NCBI RefSeq assembly: GCF_018100805.1
Contig: NZ_JAGJEA010000003.1
Coordinates: 372,001-436,000 of the forward strand
Source: Aquimarina sp. MMG016
GTDB taxonomy: Bacteria > Bacteroidota > Bacteroidia > Flavobacteriales > Flavobacteriaceae
Direction: 5' to 3'
Length of the DNA stretch: 64,000 nucleotides
The notes under the pieces were generated by a model. That model searched no databases. It was not told the DNA's origin and saw only the letters and a list, made by a program, of their open reading frames with translations. Position numbers and translations under genes: made by a program. This document shows, piece by piece, positions 28,727-36,783 of the stretch (positions are counted from its first letter, which is position 1; each line of letters opens with the position of its first letter).

Positions 28727-28734
28727 TACTTTTG
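28727..28734 (+). promoter_or_regulatory. -7 box of sufS
   Basis: TACTTTTG matches TAnnTTTG exactly. Transcription would start near 28741, only about 9 nt before the ATG at 28750, so the mRNA is almost leaderless. It rules out the TTG at 28732, inside the box, as start codon. Confidence 0.7.
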
Positions 28735-28749
28735 CAGAAAGAAATTGAT

Positions 28750-29964
28750 ATGCTTGATGTACAAAAAATTCGCAAGGATTTTCCAATTCTTAATAGACAA
28801 GTAAACGGAAAACCTTTAGTGTATTTTGATAATGCTGCTACTTCACAAACTCCTAAAGTTGTGATTGACGCAATTGTGGATTATTATAGTAATTATAACG
28901 CCAACATTCATCGTGGTGTTCATACGCTATCTCAGGAAGCTACAGATGCCTATGAAATTGCTCGTAATAAGGTACAACAGCATTTTAATGCCATGCATTC
29001 TTATGAGATCATTCTCACTTCAGGAACCACTCATAGTATTAATATTGTGGCAACCGGTTTTACCAATCTACTTTCAGAAGGAGATGAAATTATAGTTTCG
29101 GCATTGGAGCATCACTCTAATATTGTGCCATGGCAAATGCTTTGTGAACGAACTGGAGCCATTCTCAAAGTAATTCCTATGAACGAAGAAGGAGAGTTGC
29201 TAATGGATGTGTATGATCAATTACTTTCTGATAAAACTAAACTAGTGTTCACCAATCATATCTCTAATGCTCTAGGAACCATCAATCCAATAGAGGAAAT
29301 TATTACTAAAGCACATAAAGTAGGTGCCGCAGTGTTAATCGATGGTGCTCAATCCTGCCCTCATATAAAACCTGATGTACAAGCTCTGGATGTAGATTTT
29401 TATGTCGCTTCTGCTCATAAACTTTGTGGTCCAACAGGTGTGGGAATGTTATACGGAAAAGAAGAATGGTTGAATAAACTTCCTCCTTATCAAGGTGGCG
29501 GTGAAATGATCGAACAAGTAACTTTCGAAAAGACGACTTATGCTGGCCTTCCGCACAAATTCGAAGCTGGGACACCTAATATCTGTGGAGGAATTGCTTT
29601 TGGAGCTGCTTTAGACTATATGAATAGTATCGGTTTTGACAACATTGCTCAATATGAAAATGAGTTATTAGCATACGGGACCCAAAAACTCTTGGAGATC
29701 GAAGGTTTAAGAATCTATGGAACTTCTAAAAACAAGACTTCTGTAATATCATTTAATTTAGAAGGTATTCATCCTTATGATGTGGGAACTATCGTTGATA
29801 AACTTGGTATTGCAGTTCGTACTGGTCATCATTGTGCACAGCCTATTATGGACTTTTATAAAATTCCCGGAACCATCCGTGCCTCGTTTTCGTTTTATAA
29901 TACTAAAGAAGAAATTGATGCTTTAGTAGAAGCTGTAAAAAAAGCTAAAATGATGCTTAGCTAG
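28750..29964 (+). CDS. sufS: Cysteine desulfurase SufS
   Basis: A 404-residue group II (SufS/CsdA type) PLP-dependent desulfurase that takes sulfur from cysteine for Fe-S clusters. The PLP lysine is Lys224 in SAHKLCGP; the active-site cysteine is Cys362 in RTGHHCAQP, the short-loop form typical of group II. It works with SufE, whose gene lies 3.6 kb downstream. The ATG at 28750 is chosen over the TTG 18 bases upstream because of the promoter position. It is separated from sufABCD by an opposing hydrolase gene. Confidence 0.96.
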   Translation: MLDVQKIRKDFPILNRQVNGKPLVYFDNAATSQTPKVVIDAIVDYYSNYNANIHRGVHTLSQEATDAYEIARNKVQQHFNAMHSYEIILTSGTTHSINIVATGFTNLLSEGDEIIVSALEHHSNIVPWQMLCERTGAILKVIPMNEEGELLMDVYDQLLSDKTKLVFTNHISNALGTINPIEEIITKAHKVGAAVLIDGAQSCPHIKPDVQALDVDFYVASAHKLCGPTGVGMLYGKEEWLNKLPPYQGGGEMIEQVTFEKTTYAGLPHKFEAGTPNICGGIAFGAALDYMNSIGFDNIAQYENELLAYGTQKLLEIEGLRIYGTSKNKTSVISFNLEGIHPYDVGTIVDKLGIAVRTGHHCAQPIMDFYKIPGTIRASFSFYNTKEEIDALVEAVKKAKMMLS

Positions 29965-30069
29965 TTTTCTTATGTGTTGATTTTCAAAATGTTAAACAAT
30001 TCTAAACTTTGCTAATTCTTAAAACAAAGAGGAGTACTTTTTCGTTTATACTATATAATACTCTTAAAA

Positions 30070-31083
30070 ATGAAAAAGTTAACAATTCCTGCTTTGGTTA
30101 TATCACTTCTGTTTTTTCTAAGCTGTCCTGCCAGTAAAGATACAGATAGTCCGATATGTATGGATACTGAGAAATCTAAAACCCTTTATAAATTAACAAA
30201 GATTGATTCTATAAAAAGGTGTGGAACTATGGAGGTTCTCGAAAAACATATGGCTCGTACTCCAACCCTTAAATCCAGAATGGATACTATAGAAAAACAG
30301 TGTCAGGCCTTTATCGAGCTTAGAAAAACCGGAAAAATAACAGATTTAGACACTATTACCATCCCAACCATTGTACACGTCATTTATAACAAAGACCAGG
30401 AAAATATTTGCGATGATCAGATTATTTCTCAAATCAAGGTACTAAATCAGGACTTTAGCAAAACCAATCCCGACATTAATCAAATACCTGAAGAGTTTGC
30501 AGGATTGTCGAAAAATACTCGAATTCGTTTTGAGTTAGACTCTATCATTCGCAAATCTTCAACACGAACTGAATGGGGAACCGATGATCAAATGAAGTTT
30601 TCATCTAATGGTGGTTCAGATGTTATCGATTCTTCTACAAAGCTAAATATCTGGGTATGTAATATTGGTGGAGGTATTCTTGGTTATGCCCAGTTCCCGG
30701 GGGATGATCCAGCAACCGATGGAATCGTAATTTCTCCACAATTTTTCGGCACAAAAGGTTTTATCTCCCCTCCTTTTGATAAAGGAAGAACCACTACACA
30801 TGAAGTTGGTCATTGGTTAAATCTAAGACATATATGGGGTGACGGAAATTGTTCTTTTGATGATTTTGTAGACGATACGCCTTTATCCGACGGACCTAAC
30901 TTTGGTTGCCCTCAATACCCAACTGTTCGTTGTAATTCTAATGATATGACAATGAACTATATGGATTATGCAGAAGATGCTTGTATGTATATGTTTACCG
31001 AAGGTCAAAAAGATAGAATGAGAGCGGTTTTTGCTCCAGACGGACCAAGGGTAGGTTTTGTAGAAGCTTCAATAAATTTATAA
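30070..31083 (+). CDS. M43 (pappalysin-like) zinc metalloprotease, lipoprotein
   Basis: A 337-residue lipoprotein (lipobox Cys19, FFLSCPAS). The metzincin zinc motif is HEVGHWLNLRH (His244, Glu245, His248, His254) and the Met-turn is MNYMDYAEDACMYMFTEGQ. This is the cytophagalysin/pappalysin pattern. Cysteines flanking the zinc site fit disulfides of an exported protein. Unlike many flavobacterial M43 enzymes, it has no T9SS tail and is lipid-anchored instead. Substrate unknown; probably extracellular protein breakdown. Confidence 0.88.
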   Translation: MKKLTIPALVISLLFFLSCPASKDTDSPICMDTEKSKTLYKLTKIDSIKRCGTMEVLEKHMARTPTLKSRMDTIEKQCQAFIELRKTGKITDLDTITIPTIVHVIYNKDQENICDDQIISQIKVLNQDFSKTNPDINQIPEEFAGLSKNTRIRFELDSIIRKSSTRTEWGTDDQMKFSSNGGSDVIDSSTKLNIWVCNIGGGILGYAQFPGDDPATDGIVISPQFFGTKGFISPPFDKGRTTTHEVGHWLNLRHIWGDGNCSFDDFVDDTPLSDGPNFGCPQYPTVRCNSNDMTMNYMDYAEDACMYMFTEGQKDRMRAVFAPDGPRVGFVEASINL

Positions 31084-31100
31084 ATAAAAAATAGGTCTTT

Positions 31101-31200
31101 AGTAAACTACCTCAGGGCAAGCCCGTAAGGTATTGAATTGAGAAATGATTCAGATTTCGAGACAAGCCTCGGAGCATTTAAATCTCGATTATCGAGTAAA
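31101..31200. repeat. Candidate dispersed intergenic repeat within the 31084-31544 gap
   Basis: Starts with the imperfect palindrome TACCT..GGGC-AA-GCCC..AGGTA (31108-31132), followed by a segment around 31155-31200 with ATTTCGAGAC and two ATCTCGATT/ATCGAG motifs. Sequence of this style recurs between flavobacterial genes in my recollection. The rest of the 461-base gap is AT-rich, with a GTCAATAATGAC dyad near 31430 and only a weak -7-like TATTCTTG before the next gene. No gene is seen in it. Confidence 0.45.
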
Positions 31201-31544
31201 AATTAGGAATTCCTTGCTCCTAGATTACCTTCTGGACAATTTTTCTTTTATCAAAATCATAGCGTATTCCTAAAAGTATCAAACTTTATTTTTTAGGGAA
31301 AAATCCCTATTAAAATATTGTGGTTTCAATACCAAAAAACCCTTCCGAAACCTCTAAAACTCCAACAGTCGTCAATAAAACCACAAATAACTATCTAGTT
31401 ATCAATATCTTGTGATCAATCAATAAATAAGTCAATAATGACTAATTTATTAGATTAAATGTTAAAATAAATTAGATTATTCTTGCAAAATACTTTTTTT
31501 CAGAATAACTTTATCACATCACATTAACCAAAAATAAATATATC

Positions 31545-32693
31545 ATGAAAAAAGCAGTATTTAGTATTCTGTCTGTCCTCTTTATGGTCTGTAGCGGTAT
31601 TGCCCAAGACTATGGAGTAGCTAACACTAACAAAACATTCAGAGATGCTGATCGACGTAATCGAAGAGTAAGAACTAAAATTTACTATCCACAAGTAAAT
31701 AATGCAATTCCATCTGAAGCAACTGACGAGAAATTTCCTGTTGTCGTTCTTGGGCACGGTTTTGTAATGGGTTCTAGCGCGTATCAAAACTTCTACGACA
31801 CATTGGTTCCAAGAGGATACATTGTAGTATTCGTAGATACAGAGGGGTCCTTTTTTGCCAACCACGACGCGTTTTCTAAAGACATGGCTTTTATAGTAGA
31901 GGCCATCCAAGCAGAAAACAATAATCAAAGCTCTCCTCTTTCTGGAATTGTAGATAGCAAAAGTGCTCTCATCGGACATTCTATGGGTGGTGGAGCAGCT
32001 ACAGTTGCTGCATCACTAACAGAAGTAGAAACATTGGTAACCTTCGCTCCTGCCATATTGCGTATTAACACATTGACTCCCGCTTCTAAAGTAACGGCAG
32101 AATCCATTGTATTTTCAGGAAGTGGTGATGGCGTTACACCTCCTGAAGAAAACCACCTTCCTATCTACAACAACCTAGGATCTGATTGTAAATACTTCAT
32201 AAATATTACAGGAGGAGCTCATTGTTATTATGCACAAAGTAATTTTTTCTGTGATTTCGGAGAAAACAGTTCTTCTGGAGGTATCGAGATTACACGAAGT
32301 GAGCAACAAGCTATTACATTTAGATTCCTTAATTCCTGGTTTGATTATAAGCTAAAAGGAGATCTTTCTGCAAAACAAACCTTCAATAGTGATTTACAAA
32401 CATCAGGAGATATTACGTATCAAAATGCTTGTGGTGAGCGTAATTTTGTTTCTTTATCTACTCCCAAATCAGATGCACAGCTAATTCCTAATCCTGCCTC
32501 ATCTATTGTAGAAATTAGAACAATAGATCAAAAACCAATTGAAAAAGTTGAGTTTTATAATCAATTTGGACAACTCGTTTCAACATCAAAAGAAAGTCAG
32601 GCCAATATTTCAAATTTAAATCCCGGCCATTACTTAGTAAAAATATACACTAAAAACACTGTCATCAATAAGAAGATGGTTGTTAAAAACTAA
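31545..32693 (+). CDS. Secreted alpha/beta hydrolase (chlorophyllase/polyester-hydrolase-like) with T9SS sorting domain
   Basis: A 382-residue exported protein: signal peptide 1-20 (SGIAQ), alpha/beta hydrolase domain about 25-275, and a type A T9SS C-terminal domain from about 313 (LIPNPASSIVEIRT ... KKMVVKN). Catalytic residues are readable: oxyanion strand VVVLGHGF (HGF at 71-73), nucleophile Ser146 in GHSMGGGAA, Asp in GSGDGVTPPEEN and His in TGGAHCYY. The layout resembles cutinase-like and chlorophyllase-like esterases, including T9SS-tailed polyester hydrolases known from Bacteroidota. Substrate unproven. It is secreted by T9SS and perhaps surface-anchored. Confidence 0.82.
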   Translation: MKKAVFSILSVLFMVCSGIAQDYGVANTNKTFRDADRRNRRVRTKIYYPQVNNAIPSEATDEKFPVVVLGHGFVMGSSAYQNFYDTLVPRGYIVVFVDTEGSFFANHDAFSKDMAFIVEAIQAENNNQSSPLSGIVDSKSALIGHSMGGGAATVAASLTEVETLVTFAPAILRINTLTPASKVTAESIVFSGSGDGVTPPEENHLPIYNNLGSDCKYFINITGGAHCYYAQSNFFCDFGENSSSGGIEITRSEQQAITFRFLNSWFDYKLKGDLSAKQTFNSDLQTSGDITYQNACGERNFVSLSTPKSDAQLIPNPASSIVEIRTIDQKPIEKVEFYNQFGQLVSTSKESQANISNLNPGHYLVKIYTKNTVINKKMVVKN

Positions 32694-32727
32694 GTTTAGT
32701 TTGATTAATAAATTTCATTTTTAGGAT

Positions 32728-32759
32728 GATGGGGGGCTTATGGTTCCCCATTGTTTTTT
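32728..32759 (+). terminator. Terminator after the T9SS hydrolase
   Basis: GATGGGG (32728-32734) pairs with CCCCATT (32746-32752), then six T after one G. It lies 34 bases after the stop. Confidence 0.7.
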
Positions 32760-32841
32760 GTGTTAAAGCACAATAAATAGCTGTTATTAATCATTACATT
32801 TAAAGCATATAAAAAGATTATCATTTTAAAACACTGTACCC

Positions 32842-33540
32842 ATGAAAAATCTTCTTTTTTTGATCAGTTGTGTTGTGTCATTATATGCATGCCAGGAGAC
32901 AAAAACCATTTACATTGCTGATCATCAAGTAGACTGCGAAGGCGTTGCCCCTCAGAAATGTTTATTGTTTAAAGAAAAACAGAATGATGAATGGACATAT
33001 TTTTATGACACTATCGATGGGTTTGATTATGAAGAGGGATATAATTATCAACTTGAGGTTTCCATAAAACAGATAGAAAATCCTCCTGCTGACGCTTCTT
33101 CTTTACAATATTCTTTAGTAAGAATAATTTCTAAAGAAAAAACCAAAACTATAGCCCAGAATATAGCTTCTACCCAAAATGAACCTAAATCTATAGTCTA
33201 CAACGCATTTTCACGAGGTTATTTTATCACCGCAGAAATTAATAAAAGCGCAATTAAGAAATTTAAAGATCGTAATCTTCAGGATTTTGATTCAAAAAAG
33301 TGTAACAAAAAAGACTGGGACAATATTCTTTCTCACATAAAAAAAATAGATATCAAAAACATTAGTGAGCTAAAGGCTCCTAGTGAAAAACGTACATTTG
33401 ATGGTGCAGCTCATGCTCAACTTAAAATTATTGTAGGAGATCAAACCTATACCTCTAGTAGCTTTGATCACGGTAACCCTCCTGAAGAAATCAAAGCATT
33501 AGTTAATACTATACTATCATTAGCAGAAAGTATTGAATAG
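32842..33540 (+). CDS. DUF4377 domain lipoprotein
   Basis: A 232-residue lipoprotein (lipobox Cys17, SLYACQET). Residues 20-95 match the DUF4377 pattern: IYIADHQVDCEGVAPQKCLLFKE, WTYFYDTIDGFDYEEGYNYQLEV, IENPPADASSLQYSLVRI. That domain often accompanies META/HslJ-type proteins. Residues 125-232 form a second region (AFSRGYFITAEINKSAIKKF, GAAHAQLKIIVGDQTY, HGNPPEEIKALVNTIL) that I cannot name. Function unknown. The stop lies 40 bases before sufE, which has its own promoter box. Confidence 0.78.
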   Translation: MKNLLFLISCVVSLYACQETKTIYIADHQVDCEGVAPQKCLLFKEKQNDEWTYFYDTIDGFDYEEGYNYQLEVSIKQIENPPADASSLQYSLVRIISKEKTKTIAQNIASTQNEPKSIVYNAFSRGYFITAEINKSAIKKFKDRNLQDFDSKKCNKKDWDNILSHIKKIDIKNISELKAPSEKRTFDGAAHAQLKIIVGDQTYTSSSFDHGNPPEEIKALVNTILSLAESIE

Positions 33541-33555
33541 CAATATTACTTGTCG

Positions 33556-33563
33556 TATTTTTG
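33556..33563 (+). promoter_or_regulatory. -7 box of the sufE operon
   Basis: TATTTTTG, an exact TAnnTTTG match, with TTG at 33533-33535 placed 20 bases upstream as -33 element. Predicted start near 33570, about 11 nt before the sufE ATG at 33581. Confidence 0.7.
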
Positions 33564-33580
33564 TCTAAAATTTGTAAGTA

Positions 33581-34003
33581 ATGACTATACAAGAAATTCA
33601 GGAAGAGATTGTTGACGAATTCAGCATGTTTGATGATTGGATGCAACGTTATGAATATATGATCGAGCTAGGTAAGTCACTTCCTTTAATTGAAGAAAAA
33701 TATAAAATTGATGAAAATATAATTAAGGGTTGTCAAAGTAAAGTATGGGTACATGCTCAGATGAATGACGATAAAATCGAATTCACAGCAGATAGTGATG
33801 CGATTATTACCAAAGGTATTATTGCGATTCTAATTCGTGCTTTTTCCGGTCAACACCCTAAAGATATAATTGATGCAGATACTGCCTTTATTGATGAAAT
33901 TGGGTTAAAAGAGCATTTATCACCAACACGTGCCAATGGTTTAGTAAGCATGATAAAGCAGTTAAAAATGTATGCCATTGCCTACCAAACACAATTAAAT
34001 TAA
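33581..34003 (+). CDS. sufE: Cysteine desulfuration protein SufE
   Basis: A 140-residue sulfur acceptor that takes persulfide from SufS. The acceptor cysteine is Cys51 in GCQSKVWVHA, the same position as in the E. coli protein. Length normal. First gene of a four-gene run (sufE, DUF59, thioesterase, DUF2480) with 5-, 34- and -1-base junctions. Confidence 0.95.
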   Translation: MTIQEIQEEIVDEFSMFDDWMQRYEYMIELGKSLPLIEEKYKIDENIIKGCQSKVWVHAQMNDDKIEFTADSDAIITKGIIAILIRAFSGQHPKDIIDADTAFIDEIGLKEHLSPTRANGLVSMIKQLKMYAIAYQTQLN

Positions 34004-34008
34004 ACAGA

Positions 34009-34335
34009 ATGAGTGAAACCGCTATAGATACAAACGAACTAGGAGAAAAGATCGTAAGAGTGCTAAAAACGATTTACGATCCTGAAATCCCGGTAGATAT
34101 TTATGAACTAGGATTAATCTATGATGTATTTGTTAATGAGGATTACGATGTAAAAATTCTTATGACACTTACCTCTCCTAACTGTCCGGTTGCAGAATCT
34201 CTGCCGGAAGAAATACGCGAAAAAGTAAAATCTCTCGACGCAGTAAATGATGTAGAAATGGAACTTACTTTTGATCCGCCCTGGTCTCAGGATTTAATGA
34301 GTGAAGAAGCTAAATTAGAGCTAGGAATGTTATAG
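34009..34335 (+). CDS. DUF59/MIP18 family Fe-S assembly protein (SufT-like)
   Basis: A 108-residue DUF59 protein: YDPEIPVDIYELGLIYDV, the motif TSPNCPVAE with Cys59, and LTFDPPWSQDLMSEEAK at the end. Such proteins assist maturation of Fe-S enzymes as part of SUF systems. It starts 5 bases after sufE, supporting that role. Annotators call it SufT-like or SUF system Fe-S assembly protein. Confidence 0.9.
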   Translation: MSETAIDTNELGEKIVRVLKTIYDPEIPVDIYELGLIYDVFVNEDYDVKILMTLTSPNCPVAESLPEEIREKVKSLDAVNDVEMELTFDPPWSQDLMSEEAKLELGML

Positions 34336-34369
34336 TAGTAAAGGATACGATCTTTCTAAAAGTCAAAAA

Positions 34370-34807
34370 ATGAACCAAGAGCATTACAGTAAATTAGAAA
34401 AGATGTATCTAAATGCTAATATCAACACCAATCTATATGAAACAACAACAGTAAAAATTTCTAATGGATTAGCAGAAGTTGGGCTTAAGATATCAGAAAA
34501 GTATTTTCATGCTCTGGGCGCTATACATGGATCGGTATATTTTAAACTGCTTGATGATGCAGCTTTTTTTGCTGTAAATTCAATACTAGAAGATGTTTTT
34601 GTGCTCACAACATCATTTAATATTAACATTATTCGCCCAGCCGATAAAGGAATACTCACTTCTATAGGAAAAGTAAAATTCAAATCCAGAAACCTATTCG
34701 TCGCAGAATCGACAATATATAATGAAGATGGTAAGGAGATTGCTTTTGGAACAGGAAATTTTGCTAAAAGTAAAATAGGGTTGTCAGAAAAAATAGGATA
34801 TAAATAA
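34370..34807 (+). CDS. PaaI-type hotdog-fold thioesterase
   Basis: A 145-residue hotdog-fold protein. The characteristic helix block ALGAIHGSVYFKLLDDAAFFAVNS has the HGS turn and the acidic residues expected at the active site, and SFNINIIRPADKGILTSIGKVKFKSRNLFVAES gives the central strands. Likely hydrolyses an acyl-CoA; substrate unknown. Its TAA stop overlaps the next ATG by one base (TAATG), so the two are translationally coupled. Confidence 0.88.
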   Translation: MNQEHYSKLEKMYLNANINTNLYETTTVKISNGLAEVGLKISEKYFHALGAIHGSVYFKLLDDAAFFAVNSILEDVFVLTTSFNINIIRPADKGILTSIGKVKFKSRNLFVAESTIYNEDGKEIAFGTGNFAKSKIGLSEKIGYK

Positions 34808-35316
34808 TGGCAGAAGAAATTGTAAATAGAGTTGCTAATAATCAAAACTTAATCACTTTTGATTTAGAGGATTATTATCCAGAAGGTAAACGAGTAATTT
34901 TTGATATTAAAGATTGGCTTTTTGAAGGTTTATTACTTCGTGAAAAAGACTTTAGGCAACACGTTTCTGATCATGATTGGAGTCAATATCAGGATCAGTA
35001 TGTCGCATTGACCTGCTCATCAGACGCCATCATTCCCGGATGGGCATATTTGCTATTGACAAGTTCTCTAATTCCTTTTGCCAAAAAAGTTGTCGTTGGT
35101 TCTCCGGAAACCCTGGAAACTATATTATATAATGAGATTATCAACGATCTTGATGTTACCCACTATCAGGACAAATTTTTGATCATAAAAGGTTGTGCCA
35201 ATAAACCTGTTCCCGAAGGAGCCTATATTGCTCTCATTCAAAAATTACAACCTGTGGCTAAAAGCATTATGTACGGAGAAGCCTGTTCTTCTGTTCCGTT
35301 ATTTAAACGAAAATAA
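34807..35316 (+). CDS. DUF2480 family protein
   Basis: A 169-residue cytoplasmic protein: FDLEDYYPEGKRVIFDIKDWLFEGLLLREKDFR, then DQYVALTCSSDAIIPGWAYLLL and KGCANKPVPEGAYIALIQKL, ending GEACSSVPLFKRK. This is the Bacteroidota DUF2480 family, commonly found downstream of sufE and the DUF59 gene. The conserved cysteines (SSD-proximal Cys, KGC, GEAC) suggest a cofactor or metal link, unproven. Function unknown. Confidence 0.85.
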   Translation: MAEEIVNRVANNQNLITFDLEDYYPEGKRVIFDIKDWLFEGLLLREKDFRQHVSDHDWSQYQDQYVALTCSSDAIIPGWAYLLLTSSLIPFAKKVVVGSPETLETILYNEIINDLDVTHYQDKFLIIKGCANKPVPEGAYIALIQKLQPVAKSIMYGEACSSVPLFKRK

Positions 35317-35399
35317 ATCTCTTTATCGCTTAATCCTGTTTTTTGTCGAAAAACCTTAATCAACTATCTTCTCTTTAAGGCGGAAAACATTTGTTAAAA

Positions 35400-35407
35400 T
35401 ACATTTG
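35400..35407 (+). promoter_or_regulatory. -7 box candidate of the first DUF3078 gene
   Basis: TACATTTG fits TAnnTTTG; the leader would be about 78 nt. No good -33 element at standard spacing, so less certain than the others. Confidence 0.45.
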
Positions 35408-35491
35408 TTAACATAACTTTATGTTGCTAACCATAAATAGTGACATCATTTGTTATGTATAAATTTTAAAATATAGAAAAACTAATCACCT

Positions 35492-36433
35492 ATGAAAAAG
35501 ACACTTTTCACACTATCATTTTTAGCTTGCACATTTTTTGTAGCTGCCCAAGAAGAAACCAAAGACGAAGGCCCAAAAGACGGATGGACCAGAGCGGGAA
35601 ACATAAGTTTTTTATTCAATCAATCTGCTTTTAATGCAGAGTGGCTTGGAGGAGGAACATCCAATATTGCTGGAAATTTCTCATTATCTTATGATTTTAA
35701 TTACCGAAAAGGAAGCCTAGCCTGGGATAATAAAATCCTGGCAGATTATGGTTTAACTAAACTTAAAGATCAAGAGTTTCTTCGTAAAACCAATGACCGT
35801 TTTGAGTTCAATTCTTTAGTTGGTAAACAAATCAAAGAATCTAATTGGTATTATTCTTTTGTCTTAAATTTTCGAACACAATTTGCCCCTGGGTATGAGT
35901 TTGGCCAGGAAGATATCATAGACACTAATACAGGTAATGTGATAGGTCAAAGAGAAACCAGAACAGAAATCACACACATTTTTTCTCCTGCATATTTACA
36001 AACAGGGCCTGGTCTACTATGGAAAAAAAGTGACAATCTTAAAGTAAACATTGCACCAGCAACTGCTAGGTTTGTCTTTGTTGATGGAGACTTTACAGAC
36101 CCTAATAACCCTGAAAACAGACTAGACGCTAATAACGCTTATTTTGGTGTTGATGCTAATGAGTCTTTTAGATTTGAGTTTGGTGCTTTTGTAAACGCGT
36201 ATGCTAAATTCGATATCATGAAAAACGTGTCTATGGAAAATATTTTGAATCTGTATTCTAATTACCTGGAAGACCCTCAGAACGTAGATATTGATTATAC
36301 TGCTAATGTCGTGATGACTATCAATAAATATCTATCTGCTAATATTGCTTTTCAGGCTATTTATGATGATAATGCTATTGGTGCATTTCAGATTAGAGAG
36401 GTATTCGGTCTTGGAGTGAATTACGGTTTCTAA
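35492..36433 (+). CDS. DUF3078 outer-membrane-type beta protein, copy 1
   Basis: A 313-residue exported protein: signal peptide 1-19 (FVAAQ), then a beta-rich body typical of DUF3078 (DGWTRAGNISFLFNQSAFNAEWLGGGTSNIAGN, WDNKILADYGLTKLKDQEFLRKTNDRFEFNS, NYLEDPQNVDIDYTANVVMTINKYLSANI). Strong amphipathic strands and the terminal aromatic YGF suggest an outer membrane barrel of about 14 strands. Function unknown. A paralogue follows 350 bases downstream. Confidence 0.85.
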   Translation: MKKTLFTLSFLACTFFVAAQEETKDEGPKDGWTRAGNISFLFNQSAFNAEWLGGGTSNIAGNFSLSYDFNYRKGSLAWDNKILADYGLTKLKDQEFLRKTNDRFEFNSLVGKQIKESNWYYSFVLNFRTQFAPGYEFGQEDIIDTNTGNVIGQRETRTEITHIFSPAYLQTGPGLLWKKSDNLKVNIAPATARFVFVDGDFTDPNNPENRLDANNAYFGVDANESFRFEFGAFVNAYAKFDIMKNVSMENILNLYSNYLEDPQNVDIDYTANVVMTINKYLSANIAFQAIYDDNAIGAFQIREVFGLGVNYGF

Positions 36434-36493
36434 AATAGAAAAGTTTCTTATGCATAAAGAGAGGGGCTAAAAAGTCCTTCTCTTTGTCATTTC

Positions 36494-36547
36494 GAGCGGA
36501 GTCGAGAAATATTACTTTTCGATTCTCAACACATTTCGACTCCGCTC
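36494..36547. repeat. Inverted repeat GAGCGGAGTCGA ... TCGACTCCGCTC
   Basis: A perfect 12-bp inverted repeat (36494-36505 with 36536-36547) around a 30-base spacer. The arms with flanks ATTTCGAGCGGAGTCGAGAA are of the kind found in many copies in flavobacterial genomes, so it is likely a mobile or REP-like element rather than a local regulator. It occupies part of the 350-base gap between the DUF3078 genes; the rest holds the promoter at 36726 and otherwise nothing seen. Confidence 0.7.
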
Positions 36548-36725
36548 CATGTAATCATCATCTGACAAAAACAATCCCGTTTTTTCTAAATGTGCTATAT
36601 GGTCAATTTTTGAGGCGCAACAAAAACCTTTGATCTACTTCTTTTGCTTTTACAAACATTATAGTCATTCATTTTTATACTAAAGAATGATCTATTATAA
36701 TGTATTAGGTTTACAGAAGAACCTA

Positions 36726-36757
36726 TTTGAATAAACCTACTATATCTAGTATCTTTG
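36726..36757 (+). promoter_or_regulatory. Promoter of the second DUF3078 gene
   Basis: TTTG (36726-36729), a 20-base spacer and TATCTTTG (36750-36757) match the -33/-7 arrangement. ATG follows at 36784. Confidence 0.7.
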
Positions 36758-36783
36758 CAATCTACCTCTGCAATAAGAACTAA

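Noticed and set aside
31524..31979. 151-codon minus-strand frame opposite the T9SS hydrolase
   Set aside because: It overlaps a gene with readable catalytic residues, and its sequence shows no domain or signal.
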